From Actinomycetospora sp. TBRC 11914 (lineage in GTDB: Bacteria; Actinomycetota; Actinomycetes; Mycobacteriales; Pseudonocardiaceae): a stretch of DNA of 64,000 bases. The notes under the pieces are model-generated. The model did not search any database. It saw nothing but the letters and a program-made list of their open reading frames with translations, and was not told the DNA's origin. Both the position numbers and the translations under genes were made by a program. This document shows positions 9,811 to 18,491 of the stretch, in pieces; position 1 is the stretch's first letter; each line of letters begins with the position of its first letter. The stretch spans positions 806,001 through 870,000 of the forward strand of contig NZ_JABBND010000001.1 in assembly GCF_012933465.1 (NCBI RefSeq). Reading direction: 5' to 3'.

Positions 9811-11292
9811 GTGACCCGCGCCGGCCCCTCCCCCGACCCCGGGCGTCCGGGGTGGTCGGCGGGTCGCCGTCGGCGGAGCACCGGCCGGGGTATCCCGATC
9901 GATGAGTGCACGGAAACTGACACTGGACGTCAGCGATGCGACACCGCTGACACACCGCAGGACCCCGGCCCGAAGAAGATCACCGTCACCCGCGTCGCCG
10001 CCTGGCGCGCCCGCACCCTGACGCGGGCCGGGGTCCGCGCCTTCCACCGGGCGGCCTCGGCGGACGGGGCCGACCGGTCCGGGCTGACCGCGCTCACCTA
10101 CGCGTGGATGGCGAACTACGCCTCGGACGCGACGCTCGCCGTCGCGCTGGCCAACACCCTGTTCTTCTCGGCCGCGAGCGCGGAGTCCAAGGACAAGGTC
10201 GCCCTCTACCTGCTCATCACCGTCGCCCCGTTCGCGGTGGTCGCCCCGGTCATCGGTCCCCTGCTCGACCGGATCCAGCGCGGCCGCCGCCTCGCCCTGG
10301 CCGCGTCAACGGCGGGCCAGGGCGCCCTCGCCGTCGTGCTCGCCCTGTTCATGGACACCTGGGCGCTCTACCCGGCCGCGCTGGGGATCCTGGTGCTCTC
10401 CAAGTCGTTCGGGGTCCTCAAGGCGGCGGTCACCCCGCGGGTGCTCCCGCCCGGCATCACGCTGGTCACGACGAACTCGCGCCTCACCGTCTTCGGGCTC
10501 GTCGCGTCGGGGGTGTTCGGCGCGCTCGGCGCCGGCGTGTCCTACCTGTTCGGCTCGACCGGCGCGGCCTGGCTCACCGCGGTGATCTGCGCGGTCGGCG
10601 TGTGGCTGTGCCTGCGCATCCCGGCGTGGGTGGAGGTCACCGAGGGCGAGGCCGTGACCACCCTCATCCGCCGGCCGGGCACCACCCGCCGTCGCGCCCC
10701 GCGGGTGCCGATGAGCGGCCAGGTCGTCACCGCCCTCTGGGCCAACGGCACGATCCGCACCCTCACCGGCTTCCTCACGCTGTTCGCCGCGTTCGTGATC
10801 AAGCACCAGACCGAGGGCACCCCGGGCCGCCAGCTGCTGCTGCTCGGCGTCGTCGGCGCCGCCGCCGGCGCGGGCGGCTTCCTCGGCAACGCCCTCGGGG
10901 CCCGGCGCCGCTTCGAGGCGCCGAACCGGGTCCTCGTCACCGGCCTGGTGGCGGGGCTCGCGGGGTCGGTGGTCGCGGCCGTCGTCGTCGGGGTGGTGAC
11001 GGCGGCCGTCGTCGCGCTCGTCGCGGCCACCGCGTCCGCGCTGCTCAAGGTGTGCCTCGACGCCGTCGTCCAGCGAGACCTGCCCGAGGCCGCGCGGGCC
11101 TCGGCGTTCGGGCGCTCGGAGACGATCCTGCAGCTGTCCTGGGTGTTCGGCGGCGCGCTGGGCGTGCTGCTCCCGCCCACGTGGTGGCTCGGGTTCACCG
11201 TGATCAGCGGCGTGCTGGCGGTCGGTACCGTGCAGACCGTGCTGACCACCCGCGGCCGATCGCTCCTCCCGCACCGGCGGCCGACGTCGTGA
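9811..11292 (+). CDS. MFS transporter (Rv0876c-like)
   Basis: About 493 aa from GTG 9811. The hydrophobic part contains roughly 12 membrane segments, starting near LALANTLFF and including [22 protein letters not shown], a typical MFS loop 2-3 with the DR motif. The family normally begins near [13 protein letters not shown], so the first 50 or so residues here are doubtful and the true start may lie further in, at a codon I cannot identify. It is followed without a gap by the DUF2771-like gene (GTGA overlap). The MFS, DUF2771-like and cold-shock neighbourhood matches the mycobacterial Rv0871-Rv0876c region. Substrate unknown. Confidence 0.82.
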   Translation: MTRAGPSPDPGRPGWSAGRRRRSTGRGIPIDECTETDTGRQRCDTADTPQDPGPKKITVTRVAAWRARTLTRAGVRAFHRAASADGADRSGLTALTYAWMANYASDATLAVALANTLFFSAASAESKDKVALYLLITVAPFAVVAPVIGPLLDRIQRGRRLALAASTAGQGALAVVLALFMDTWALYPAALGILVLSKSFGVLKAAVTPRVLPPGITLVTTNSRLTVFGLVASGVFGALGAGVSYLFGSTGAAWLTAVICAVGVWLCLRIPAWVEVTEGEAVTTLIRRPGTTRRRAPRVPMSGQVVTALWANGTIRTLTGFLTLFAAFVIKHQTEGTPGRQLLLLGVVGAAAGAGGFLGNALGARRRFEAPNRVLVTGLVAGLAGSVVAAVVVGVVTAAVVALVAATASALLKVCLDAVVQRDLPEAARASAFGRSETILQLSWVFGGALGVLLPPTWWLGFTVISGVLAVGTVQTVLTTRGRSLLPHRRPTS

Positions 11293-11852
11293 CGACGCCC
11301 GACCAGGAGTCCCGCCCCGTGCCGGAGGGTCACGACGGCGGCCTGCGGGCGCGGCTGCGCGGCGTGCCCCGGTGGGTGTGGGTCGCCGTCGTCGCGATCG
11401 TGGTCGTCGTCGCGGCCGTCGTCGTCGCGCTCGTCCTGACCTCCGGGCCCGACGACCCGGGCGAGGTCACGTTCGCCGCGGCCGGGCAGACCCGGCAGGC
11501 GCCGCCCACGGTGTACTGCGACCTCATGGTGACCGACTGCGAGAACGACCCGTCCGCCGTCGTCGCCCTCCCGCTGCCCCCCGGCACCACCGTCGACGTC
11601 ACCGTCCCCGACGCCGTGCTCGCGACGCCGTGGCAGGTCGCGTTCGCCTACCTCGACGAGACCGGGGCGCAGCAGAGCGGCCGCAGCCAGGTGTTCGCGC
11701 CGAACGCGAGCGGCCACTTCCGGCTCGCCCTGCCGGACCCGCGCTGGCGCCTGCAGCGCGTCGAGGTCCAGCAGTTCGGGGCGAGCCAGACGGTGACCCC
11801 CCAGGGGAGCCTGTTCTCGACGCGCTCGACCTGGGTGCTGGTCAGCGGCTGA
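11289..11852 (+). CDS. DUF2771-like membrane-anchored protein
   Basis: 187 aa from GTG 11289, overlapping the MFS stop by 4 nt. A hydrophilic N-terminus and one strongly hydrophobic segment (WVWVAVVAIVVVVAAVVVAL, about residues 30-49) precede an extracytoplasmic domain. That domain contains TVYCDLMVTDCENDP with two Cys that could pair, then an all-beta pattern. Cys spacing, size and position next to the MFS gene fit the DUF2771 family. The biochemical role of that family is not known to me. Translational coupling suggests a role with the transporter, which is inference. Confidence 0.65.
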   Translation: MTTPDQESRPVPEGHDGGLRARLRGVPRWVWVAVVAIVVVVAAVVVALVLTSGPDDPGEVTFAAAGQTRQAPPTVYCDLMVTDCENDPSAVVALPLPPGTTVDVTVPDAVLATPWQVAFAYLDETGAQQSGRSQVFAPNASGHFRLALPDPRWRLQRVEVQQFGASQTVTPQGSLFSTRSTWVLVSG

Positions 11853-11855
11853 GAG

Positions 11856-12242
11856 TCACCCCTCCAGCTCGCGGGCGACCGCGCGGACCACCTCGGCGAG
11901 GCGCTTGGTGTTGCGGCGGTCGGGGTAGCGGCCGCGGCGCAGGTCGGGCTGGACCTTGGCCTCGAGCAGCTTGATCATGTCGTCGATGAGGCCGTGGAGC
12001 TCGTCGGGCGACCGGCGCTTGGCCTCGGCGACCGACGGCAGCGGGTCGACGAGCCGGACCTGCAGGGCCTGCGGACCGCGGCGGCCCTCGGCGATGCCGA
12101 ACTCGACGCGCTGACCCGACTTCAGCGCCTCCACCTCGCGGGGGAGCGACCCCTTCGGCACGTACACGTCGGCCCCCTCCTCCTGGGAGAGGAAGCCGAA
12201 GCCCTTCTCGGCGTCGTACCACTTGACCTTGCCGGTCGGCAC
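11856..12242 (-). CDS. Cold-shock-domain protein with C-terminal extension
   Basis: 128 aa from GTG 12242; GTG 12251 is an equally possible start three codons earlier. Residues 1-65 form a cold-shock domain with RNP1 KGFGFLSQ and an RNP2-like DVYVPKGSL, which binds single-stranded RNA or DNA. The domain is followed by a conserved-looking helical extension of about 60 residues ([17 protein letters not shown], then a basic [14 protein letters not shown] stretch). This is the longer CspB-type architecture of actinobacteria rather than the 67-aa CspA type. It ends 3 bp from the convergent DUF2771-like gene. Confidence 0.88.
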   Translation of the reverse strand: MPTGKVKWYDAEKGFGFLSQEEGADVYVPKGSLPREVEALKSGQRVEFGIAEGRRGPQALQVRLVDPLPSVAEAKRRSPDELHGLIDDMIKLLEAKVQPDLRRGRYPDRRNTKRLAEVVRAVARELEG

Positions 12243-12360
12243 CGTGCTCACCCGTTCTCTCGTCGACGAGAACGCGCCCCGGCGTTCTGCCGGAGCGCGT
12301 CGGACCATCGTATCCCGCGGCCGCCACTCAGAACCGCTCGTGATCATTGGCGGCCCCCGG

Positions 12361-14013
12361 TCAGGCGGTCGGGCTCACCTGGCCCAGTCCGAGGAGCTCG
12401 ATCGACTCCTCGCGCATCTCGACCTTGCGGACCTTGCCCGTCACCGTCATCGGGAACTCGTCGACGACGCGGACGTAGCGCGGGATCTTGTAGTGGGCGA
12501 GCTTGCCGTTCGCGAACTCGCGCACCGCCTCGGCCGTGAGCTCGGTGACGCCCTCGCGCAGCCGGACCCACGCCATGAGCTCCTCGCCGTAGCGCTCGTC
12601 GGGGACCCCGATGACCTGCGCGTCGAGGATGTCCGGGTGGGTGTAGAGGAACTCCTCGATCTCGCGCGGGTACACGTTCTCGCCGCCGCGGATGACCATG
12701 TCCTTGATCCGGCCGGTGATGTTGACGTAGCCCTCGTCGTCCATCACCCCGAGGTCGCCGGTGTGCATCCAGCGGGCCCGGTCGATCACCTCGGCGGTCT
12801 TCTCGGGCTGGTCCCAGTACCCGAGCATCACCGAGTAGCCGCGGGTGCAGAGCTCTCCCGGGGTGCCGCGCGGGACGGTCAGCCCGGTCTCCGGATCGAT
12901 GATCTTCGACTCGAGGTGGGGCAGCGTGCGGCCCACGGTCGAGACCCGGCGGTCCAGCGAGTCGTCGGCGCGGGTCTGGGTGGACACCGGCGAGGTCTCG
13001 GTCATGCCGTAGCAGATCGTCACCTCGGTCATGCCGAAGCGCTCGACCACCTGCTTCATGACCTCCACCGGGCACGGCGAGCCGGCCATGATCCCGGTGC
13101 GCAGCGGAGCGAGGTCGTAGGAGTCGGCGTTCGGCAGGGAGAGCTCGGCGATGAACATCGTCGGGACGCCGTAGAGGCTGGTGCACCGCTCCTCGGCGCA
13201 GGCCTCGAGCGTGAGCGTCGGGTCGAACCCGGGCGCCGGGATCACCATCGTCGCGCCCGAGCTGGAGCACGCCAGGTTGCCCATCACCATGCCGAAGCAG
13301 TGGTAGAAGGGCACCGGGATGCAGACCCGGTCGGCCTCGGTGTAGCCGCAGAGCCGCCCGACGAAGTAGCCGTTGTTCAGGATGTTGTGGTGGGACAGCG
13401 TGGCGCCCTTGGGGAAGCCGGTCGTCCCGCTCGTGTACTGGATGTTGATGGGGTCGTCCGCGGTGAGCTCGAGCCCGCGGTCCCGGACCCGGCCCACGTC
13501 GCCGTCGCGGACGAACAGCCCGGCCCACTCCTCGGTGTCGGTGATGACCACCAGCTCGAGCCCCGGGCAGTTCGGCCGGACCTCGTCGATCATCTCCGCG
13601 TACTTCGAGGTCTTGAAGGAGCGCGCCGCGACCAGCATCCGGATGCCGGCCTGGTTGAGCACGAACTCGAGCTCGTGGGTCCGGTACGCCGGGTTGATGT
13701 TCACCAGGATCGCGCCGACCTTCGCGGTGGCGTACTGCAGCAGCGTCCACTGGGCGCAGTTCGGCGCCCAGATCCCGACCCGTTCGCCCTTGGCGATCCC
13801 CAGGTCCAACAGGCCGACGGCGAGCGCGTCGACCTCGGTGACGAACTGCGACCACGTGTAGCGCAGGCCCTGCGCGCGGTCGACCAGCGCCTCGCCGTCG
13901 GGGACGCGGGCCGCGGTGCGGTCGAGGTTGTCCCCGATCGTGTCCCCGAGCAGGGGCTCGTCGGAGATCCCCGAGGCGTACGAGGGCAGTGACGGGACGG
14001 CGGGCGCGCTCAC
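12361..14013 (-). CDS. AMP-binding acyl-CoA synthetase (FadD-like)
   Basis: 550 aa from GTG 14013, with GGAGG 7 nt upstream. It activates a carboxylic acid via an acyl-adenylate and transfers it to CoA. Visible signatures are the P-loop [11 protein letters not shown] (about residues 180-190), the A5 motif YGMTETSP, the hinge [21 protein letters not shown] and the catalytic Lys motif [10 protein letters not shown] near the C-terminus. The chain shows no extra domain. Closest by eye are medium- to long-chain FadD enzymes. The substrate cannot be fixed. It is divergent from the AMP nucleosidase gene across about 130 nt. Confidence 0.9.
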   Translation of the reverse strand: MSAPAVPSLPSYASGISDEPLLGDTIGDNLDRTAARVPDGEALVDRAQGLRYTWSQFVTEVDALAVGLLDLGIAKGERVGIWAPNCAQWTLLQYATAKVGAILVNINPAYRTHELEFVLNQAGIRMLVAARSFKTSKYAEMIDEVRPNCPGLELVVITDTEEWAGLFVRDGDVGRVRDRGLELTADDPINIQYTSGTTGFPKGATLSHHNILNNGYFVGRLCGYTEADRVCIPVPFYHCFGMVMGNLACSSSGATMVIPAPGFDPTLTLEACAEERCTSLYGVPTMFIAELSLPNADSYDLAPLRTGIMAGSPCPVEVMKQVVERFGMTEVTICYGMTETSPVSTQTRADDSLDRRVSTVGRTLPHLESKIIDPETGLTVPRGTPGELCTRGYSVMLGYWDQPEKTAEVIDRARWMHTGDLGVMDDEGYVNITGRIKDMVIRGGENVYPREIEEFLYTHPDILDAQVIGVPDERYGEELMAWVRLREGVTELTAEAVREFANGKLAHYKIPRYVRVVDEFPMTVTGKVRKVEMREESIELLGLGQVSPTA

Positions 14014-14142
14014 CGGGCGACCTCCAGGCGTGACGATCGTGGTCGCCCTCACTATGCCCGCGGTCACACGTCCGGCGCACCCCTCGAGTCCGCCGGACGG
14101 TCCGGCCGGGAACCCGCGTGCCCGGCTGGCACGATCGGCCGC

Positions 14143-15345
14143 GTGACGGTGCAGAACCCCACGGCCACGTCGTCGAGCGCGGACGGCGCCGGCCTCACCC
14201 CCGACGACGTCGAGGGCACCGCCGCCGGGCTCGTCGACGTGCTGGGCGCGATCGACGACGACGGGTGGTACTCCACCATCGAGGTGGTGCGGCCCTGGTC
14301 GGCCGAGAACCCACGCCTGACCGGCGAGTTCTCCCGCACCGACGCGATCCGCCGGTACATGCGGCGCGAGCTCGCGGCGCTGCTGCGGGCCGGCGCGCGG
14401 ATCACGGTGCGGCCGGCCCGCCCGGCGCTGCCCTTCGACGACCCGTCGTTCTTCGCGGCGCTCGACGAGGACCGCGTCGACGTCCGCTCCAAGAAGCTCT
14501 TCCTCTTCGGGCCCGAGCGGATGGGCCTCTCGGTCGACCGGCTCGGCCACTACACCGGCACCGCCGCCGAGGCCTTCCAGCGCCACGTGATCTTCACCAA
14601 CTACGCGATGCACGTCGAGGCGTTCCTGGAGCGCTACCCCGACGCGGTCGTCCCGAGCCGGCCCGGGGCCCAGATGCCCGCGTACCACCACCTCACCGAC
14701 GACGGCGACGGCGTCTCGCTGGTCAACATCGGCGTCGGCCCGGCGAACGCGAAGACCGCGACCGACCACGTCGCGGTGCTCCGGCCCGACACCATGATCA
14801 TGATCGGGCACTGCGGCGGGCTGCGGAACCACCAGCAGAAGGGCGACTTCGTCCTCGCCACCGGTTACCAGCGCTTCGACCACGTGCTCGACGAGGTGCT
14901 GCCGCTCAACGTCCCGGTGATCCCCAACCACCGGCTGAACACCTTCCTGCTCGAGGCGCTCGAGGCGGCCGGGGCCGAGTACCGGATCGGCACCGTGCAC
15001 ACCACCGACAACCGCAACTGGGAGCTCAACCAGCGGACGACGCTCGCGGCCATGCAGGCGTCGCGGTCGGTGGCGGTGGACATGGAGTCGGCGACGATCG
15101 CCGCGAACGGCTTCCGCTACCGGGTGCCGAACGCGACGCTGCTCTGCGTCTCGGACAAGCCGCTGCACGGGTCGCCGAAGCTCTCGGCCGGCGCGCAGCA
15201 GTTCTACGAGGCCTCCAAGCGCCAGCACCTCGGGATCGCCCTGTCGGCGCTGGACCGGGTGCGGCGCGAGCACCCGGGCGGGCTGCCCAGCCAGGAGATC
15301 CGCTCGGTCGACGAGCCGCTGTTCGGGGGCCCGTCGGACACGTGA
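14143..15345 (+). CDS. amn: AMP nucleosidase
   Basis: 400 aa from GTG 14143. It cleaves AMP to adenine and ribose-5-phosphate. The C-terminal two thirds carry the nucleoside-phosphorylase-like fold: [20 protein letters not shown], the glycine-rich MIGHCGGLR and the purine-site [15 protein letters not shown], followed by VSDKPLHG. The N-terminal region of about 150 residues matches the extra domain specific to AMP nucleosidases. Length is as expected for the single-domain bacterial enzyme. A hairpin directly after the stop probably ends the transcript. Confidence 0.9.
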   Translation: MTVQNPTATSSSADGAGLTPDDVEGTAAGLVDVLGAIDDDGWYSTIEVVRPWSAENPRLTGEFSRTDAIRRYMRRELAALLRAGARITVRPARPALPFDDPSFFAALDEDRVDVRSKKLFLFGPERMGLSVDRLGHYTGTAAEAFQRHVIFTNYAMHVEAFLERYPDAVVPSRPGAQMPAYHHLTDDGDGVSLVNIGVGPANAKTATDHVAVLRPDTMIMIGHCGGLRNHQQKGDFVLATGYQRFDHVLDEVLPLNVPVIPNHRLNTFLLEALEAAGAEYRIGTVHTTDNRNWELNQRTTLAAMQASRSVAVDMESATIAANGFRYRVPNATLLCVSDKPLHGSPKLSAGAQQFYEASKRQHLGIALSALDRVRREHPGGLPSQEIRSVDEPLFGGPSDT

Positions 15346-15355
15346 GGGCCCCGTG

Positions 15356-15378
15356 GTCAGCGGTGGTCCTCCGCTGAC
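15356..15378 (+). terminator. Hairpin after AMP nucleosidase
   Basis: A perfect 8-bp stem (GTCAGCGG/CCGCTGAC) with a 7-nt loop begins 10 nt after the stop codon. There is no U tract, as is usual in high-GC actinobacteria. Terminator function is inferred from position. Confidence 0.5.
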
Positions 15379-15546
15379 ACCGGACATCGGGATCTGTGCG
15401 GCCGCCCGGGCCATGATCGCGACCTCGGCGGCGACACGCCCAGCCCGCGCCAGGACTCGCCGCCCGGGTCGTGATCACGGAGCACGGCGTTCGCCCGCGG
15501 CGGAATCCGGCCCCGGAACCGTCGCCGACCCCCTAGCGTCGCTGCC

Positions 15547-15918
15547 ATGGGCGAGGTCATCCCTCTCGAGAGCCGCCGTCGGCGCGCCGATCCCCCGGCA
15601 CCTGCTTCCCCGGCGCCGACCCCCCTGCGCCGCGCTCCGGCCCCGGCCGACGAGCCGCTGTGGCGGGAGGCCCTCGGGCGAGGGCTCCGCGACCTGCGGC
15701 ACGCCCGGGGCGACCGCCTCGCCGACACCGCCGAGCGGGCCGGGATGTCCCCGCAGTACCTCTCCGAGCTGGAGCGCGGCCGCAAGGACCCGTCGAGCGA
15801 GATGCTCGCGGCCGTCGCCGGCGCGCTCGGGGTGCCGGTGCGCGACGTCGTCCGGCGGGCCCACGCCGAGCTCGCGCTCGGCAGGGGATCCCGGGGCCCG
15901 GTGCTGCTCGCCGCGTAG
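15547..15918 (+). CDS. XRE-family regulator, PopR/ClgR-like, with LAA C-terminus
   Basis: 123 aa. A Pro/Ala-rich N-terminal tail (residues 1-40) precedes a Cro/C1-type HTH at about 48-105 (LRDLRHARGDRLADTAERAG, then YLSELERGRKDPSSEML, the recognition helix). YLSELERGRK followed by a Ser-Ser pair is characteristic of ClgR/PopR, actinobacterial activators of clpP genes. The protein ends in LLAA. In Streptomyces lividans PopR, terminal alanines are known to target it to ClpP. The gene converges on a clpP pair 150 nt away, as expected if it controls those genes and is destroyed by their product. The regulator assignment is inference from fold, tail and neighbours. Confidence 0.72.
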   Translation: MGEVIPLESRRRRADPPAPASPAPTPLRRAPAPADEPLWREALGRGLRDLRHARGDRLADTAERAGMSPQYLSELERGRKDPSSEMLAAVAGALGVPVRDVVRRAHAELALGRGSRGPVLLAA

Positions 15919-15930
15919 GAGCGGCCGCCC

Positions 15931-15974
15931 GAGTGGACCGCCACGGCTCTCGCCGCAGCCGTGGGAGTCCACTC
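15931..15974. repeat. Palindromic repeat family A, copy 1
   Basis: 44-nt hairpin unit with left arm GAGTGGACCGCCACGGCT and right arm AGCCGTGGGAGTCCACTC. Eight plus eight base pairs are separated by a 2x2 internal loop, and the apical loop is CTCGCCGC. It lies 12 nt after the regulator stop. An identical copy follows and a third begins at the right window edge. Confidence 0.9.
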
Positions 15975-15993
15975 GAGACCGACGGCCCGCCCC

Positions 15994-16037
15994 GAGTGGA
16001 CCGCCACGGCTCTCGCCGCAGCCGTGGGAGTCCACTC
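15994..16037. repeat. Palindromic repeat family A, copy 2
   Basis: Exact repeat of the 44-nt unit at 15931-15974, offset by 63 nt and in the same orientation. The pair fills the gap between the convergent regulator and clpP-like genes, so it may also terminate transcription from both sides. Confidence 0.9.
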
Positions 16038-16066
16038 GAGGCCATCGGTGATCACGAGTCCGCCGC

Positions 16067-16654
16067 CTACCGGAACGAGATCACCTGGTCGACGATCCCG
16101 TAGTCCCGCGCCGCCTCCGCGGTCAGCACGAGGTCGCGGTCGGTGTCGTGGCGCAGCGTCGCGGTGTCGCGGCCGGTGTGGCGGGCGAGGATCGCCTCCA
16201 TCTCGGCCCGCACCCGCACCACCTCGTCGGCGGCGAGGATCAGGTCCGGGATCGCGCCCCGCCCCTGCGCCGCCGGCTGGTGCAGCACCACGCGCGTGTG
16301 CGGCAGCGCCGACCGCCGGCCCGGGGCGCCCGCCGCGAGCAGGACCGCGCCCGCGGCGACGGCCTGGCCCACGCACGTCGTGGCGATCGGGGCGCGGACG
16401 TACTGCATGGTGTCGTAGACCGCGAGCATCGCCGCGGTGTCGCCGCCCTCGCAGTTGACGTACATCGAGATCTCCTGCTCCGGGGCGTCGGCCTCGAGGT
16501 GGAGCAGCTGGGCGATGAGCGCGTTGGCGACCCCCGCGTCGATCGCGGTGCCGAGGTAGACGATGCGCTCGGAGAGCAGGTGGGAGTAGACGTCGACGAT
16601 GCGCTCGCCCCGCGCGTCCCGCGTGACGACGTTCGGGATCGTGTAGCTGCTCAT
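16067..16654 (-). CDS. ClpP-family subunit lacking the catalytic serine (ClpR-like)
   Basis: 195 aa from ATG 16654. Fold and length are those of ClpP, but the nucleophile position reads GQAVAAG in place of GQAASMG, so Ser is Ala100. His125 and Asp174 are retained at exactly the usual spacing (25 and 49 residues). The oxyanion/substrate strand reads EGGDT rather than PGGS. By analogy with cyanobacterial and plastid ClpR, it is probably a non-catalytic ring subunit that assembles with the active ClpP encoded directly upstream. The overlap TGATG makes translational coupling likely. The codon reading is unambiguous in the sequence; a structural or regulatory role is inference. Confidence 0.87.
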   Translation of the reverse strand: MSSYTIPNVVTRDARGERIVDVYSHLLSERIVYLGTAIDAGVANALIAQLLHLEADAPEQEISMYVNCEGGDTAAMLAVYDTMQYVRAPIATTCVGQAVAAGAVLLAAGAPGRRSALPHTRVVLHQPAAQGRGAIPDLILAADEVVRVRAEMEAILARHTGRDTATLRHDTDRDLVLTAEAARDYGIVDQVISFR

Positions 16655-17265
16655 CAGGCCGCCACCCCCATCCCCACGCGGAGCCGGCGCACCGGCATGA
16701 CCTGGTCGAAGTCCGACACGATGCCGTCGACGAACCCGTAGTCGCGCGCCTGCTCCGCGGTGAACCACCGGTCGTGCAGCGAGTCCTCGAAGACCCGCTC
16801 CGGCGGCTGCCCGGTGTCGGTCGCGATGAGCCCGAGGACGGTGTCGCGGGTGTGGCGCAGGTCGTTCGCCTGCACCTCCACCTCGACCGCCGAGCCGCCG
16901 ATCCCCGACGACCCCTGGTGCATGAGGATCTTCGCGTGCGGCAGCGCGAACCGCTTGCCCGGCGTGCCCGCCGAGAGCAGGAACTGCCCGGCGCTGCACG
17001 CGAGCCCGAGCGCGAGGGTGGAGACGTCGCACGGCACGAGGCGCATCACGTCCCGGATCGCGAGCATCGCCGGGACCGACCCGCCGGGCGAGTGGATCCA
17101 CAGCGCGACGTCGGCCGCGTCGTTCTCGGCGGCGAGGGTGAGCAGGTGGCCGGTGAGGGCGGTGCCGTTGTCGTCGTCGAGGACACCGTCGAGCACGAGC
17201 ACCCGGTGGCGGAGGAGGTGGGCGCGCAGCTCCGGCGAGAACGTGCCCGAGGTCGATTCGCTCAT
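16654..17265 (-). CDS. clpP: ATP-dependent Clp protease proteolytic subunit (active type)
   Basis: 203 aa from ATG 17265. It is the serine-protease chamber subunit that degrades substrates fed by ClpX/ClpC. The catalytic triad is complete: Ser91 in GLACSAGQF, His116 in ILMHQG, Asp165 in LHDRWFTA, with canonical 25 and 49 residue spacing, and PGGSV is present at about 60-64. It heads a two-gene operon with the Ser-less paralogue (1-nt overlap). The arrangement resembles Streptomyces clpP3-clpP4 with popR nearby, rather than the essential clpP1-clpP2-clpX locus; no clpX or tig is present here. Direct repeats upstream may be operators. Confidence 0.9.
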   Translation of the reverse strand: MSESTSGTFSPELRAHLLRHRVLVLDGVLDDDNGTALTGHLLTLAAENDAADVALWIHSPGGSVPAMLAIRDVMRLVPCDVSTLALGLACSAGQFLLSAGTPGKRFALPHAKILMHQGSSGIGGSAVEVEVQANDLRHTRDTVLGLIATDTGQPPERVFEDSLHDRWFTAEQARDYGFVDGIVSDFDQVMPVRRLRVGMGVAA

Positions 17266-17308
17266 GGCGCCCACCGTCGGCCCCGGCACCTCCACCCCGC
17301 CACGAGTT

Positions 17309-17344
17309 CCGCCCGGGGCAGCGCGGATCCGCTCTGGGCAGCGC
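17309..17344 (-). promoter_or_regulatory. Direct-repeat pair upstream of the clpP operon
   Basis: Two 16-nt copies (CCGCCCGGGGCAGCGC and CCGCTCTGGGCAGCGC on the plus strand, two mismatches) lie at 17309-17324 and 17329-17344, a 20-nt period. They are 44-79 nt upstream of the clpP ATG, a plausible place for an activator site. They do not match the GTTCGC-type ClgR box I know. Binding by the neighbouring regulator is a guess. Confidence 0.4.
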
Positions 17345-17347
17345 CGT

Positions 17348-17387
17348 GTGCGTGCGTTCCCGTGTCCCGGCACGGGAACGCACGCAC
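17348..17387 (-). terminator. Strong perfect hairpin between modC and clpP
   Basis: A perfect 17-bp stem (left arm GTGCGTGCGTTCCCGTG) closes a 6-nt loop TCCCGG. It starts 16 nt beyond the modC stop, so it most likely terminates the mod operon and insulates clpP. No U tract follows. Confidence 0.65.
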
Positions 17388-17402
17388 GAGGCGGAGCCAA
17401 AG

Positions 17403-18491
17403 TCAGCGGCCCGCCGGGTGCACCGTCACCTCGGCCGCCTTCACCGCGAACCACACGTCGTCGCCCGGTTCCACCCCCAGCTCGGCGACGGCGGCCGGGG
17501 TCACGTCGGCGGCGAGCCCCTCGACCCAGCCGGGCCCGCCGTCGAGCGGCGCGGCCCGCAGCCGGACGAGCTCCCCGTGCGGCTCCATCGCGGCGAGCCG
17601 GACCGGCAGCGCCGTCCGCGGGGACCCGCCGGGCTTGTCCCGGAACACCGACACCGACGCCGGGGCGAAGAGCGCGACCGCCGGCTCGCCCTGCTCGACG
17701 GGCTCGGGATGGGTCCCGACGACGACCGTCCCCTCGCCGGTGACGAGCCCCTCGGCGCTCGAGCGGCCGGGCACGAGGTCGAGCCCGGCGATCCGCGCCG
17801 CGAAGGCCGACCGCGGCCGGGTGAGCACGTCCGTCGTCGTCCCCGTCTCGACCACCCGGCCGGCGTCGAGCACCACGATCCGGTCGGCGAGGACGACGGC
17901 GTCGAGGACGTCGTGGGTGACCACCAGCGTCGTGACCCCGGTCGCGCGCACCACGCGGCGCAGCAGCGAGCGGATCGCCGGGGTGGCGTCGACGTCGAGC
18001 GCGGCGAAGGGCTCGTCGAGCAGGAGGAGCTCGGGGTCACAGGCGAGGGCTCGCGCGATCGCGACGCGCTGGGCCTGCCCGCCGGAGAGCTGCGCCGGGC
18101 GTCGTCCGGCGAGGGCGGCGGCGTCGACCTCGTCGAGCCACCGCTGCGCGGTCTCCCGCGCGGCGCGCCGGCCGCCGCCGGTGGACCGCGGGCCGAAGGC
18201 GACGTTGTCGAGCGCGGTGAGGTGCGGGAAGAGCAGCGCCTGCTGGCTCAGCAGCCCGACGCGGCGGCGGTGCACCGGGACGGCGACGCTCGGCGAGCTC
18301 AGGGTGCGCCCGCCCAGGACGATCTCGCCCCGCGTCGGCCGGTACAGCCCGGCGAGCGCCCCGAGCAGGGTGGACTTGCCGGCGCCGTTGGACCCGAGGA
18401 GCGCGACGACCTCGCCGGGCTCCACGGTGAGCGACACGTCGAGCTCGAACGAGCCCCGGACGACGCCGACGTCGGCCGCGAGCCGGCTCAC
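17403..18491 (-). CDS. modC: Molybdate ABC transporter ATP-binding protein
   Basis: 362 aa from GTG 18491. It is the ATPase of the molybdate (or tungstate) importer. The ABC domain shows Walker A LLGSNGAGKSTLL (about residues 30-42), Q-loop LLSQQALLFPHL, signature LSGGQAQRVAIARAL and Walker B LLLLDEPFAALD. The C-terminal 120 residues contain a TOBE/Mop-type oxyanion domain (LPVRLAAMEPHGELVRLR near residue 298), as usual for ModC. The start overlaps the modB stop by 4 nt. It is the last gene of the regulator-modABC operon. Confidence 0.92.
   Translation of the reverse strand: MSRLAADVGVVRGSFELDVSLTVEPGEVVALLGSNGAGKSTLLGALAGLYRPTRGEIVLGGRTLSSPSVAVPVHRRRVGLLSQQALLFPHLTALDNVAFGPRSTGGGRRAARETAQRWLDEVDAAALAGRRPAQLSGGQAQRVAIARALACDPELLLLDEPFAALDVDATPAIRSLLRRVVRATGVTTLVVTHDVLDAVVLADRIVVLDAGRVVETGTTTDVLTRPRSAFAARIAGLDLVPGRSSAEGLVTGEGTVVVGTHPEPVEQGEPAVALFAPASVSVFRDKPGGSPRTALPVRLAAMEPHGELVRLRAAPLDGGPGWVEGLAADVTPAAVAELGVEPGDDVWFAVKAAEVTVHPAGR

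Noticed and set aside
5498-9923. Very long open frames (over 1300 codons) on both strands across mfd
   Set aside because: They are GC-driven shadows of the Mfd frame, composed of Arg/Ala/Gly/Val runs with no domain. Mfd motifs are complete in the chosen frame.
16067-16654. Treating the Ser-less ClpP as a pseudogene
   Set aside because: The frame is intact and full length, with His and Asp at exact spacing and translational coupling. Decay would be expected to hit more than one active-site residue.
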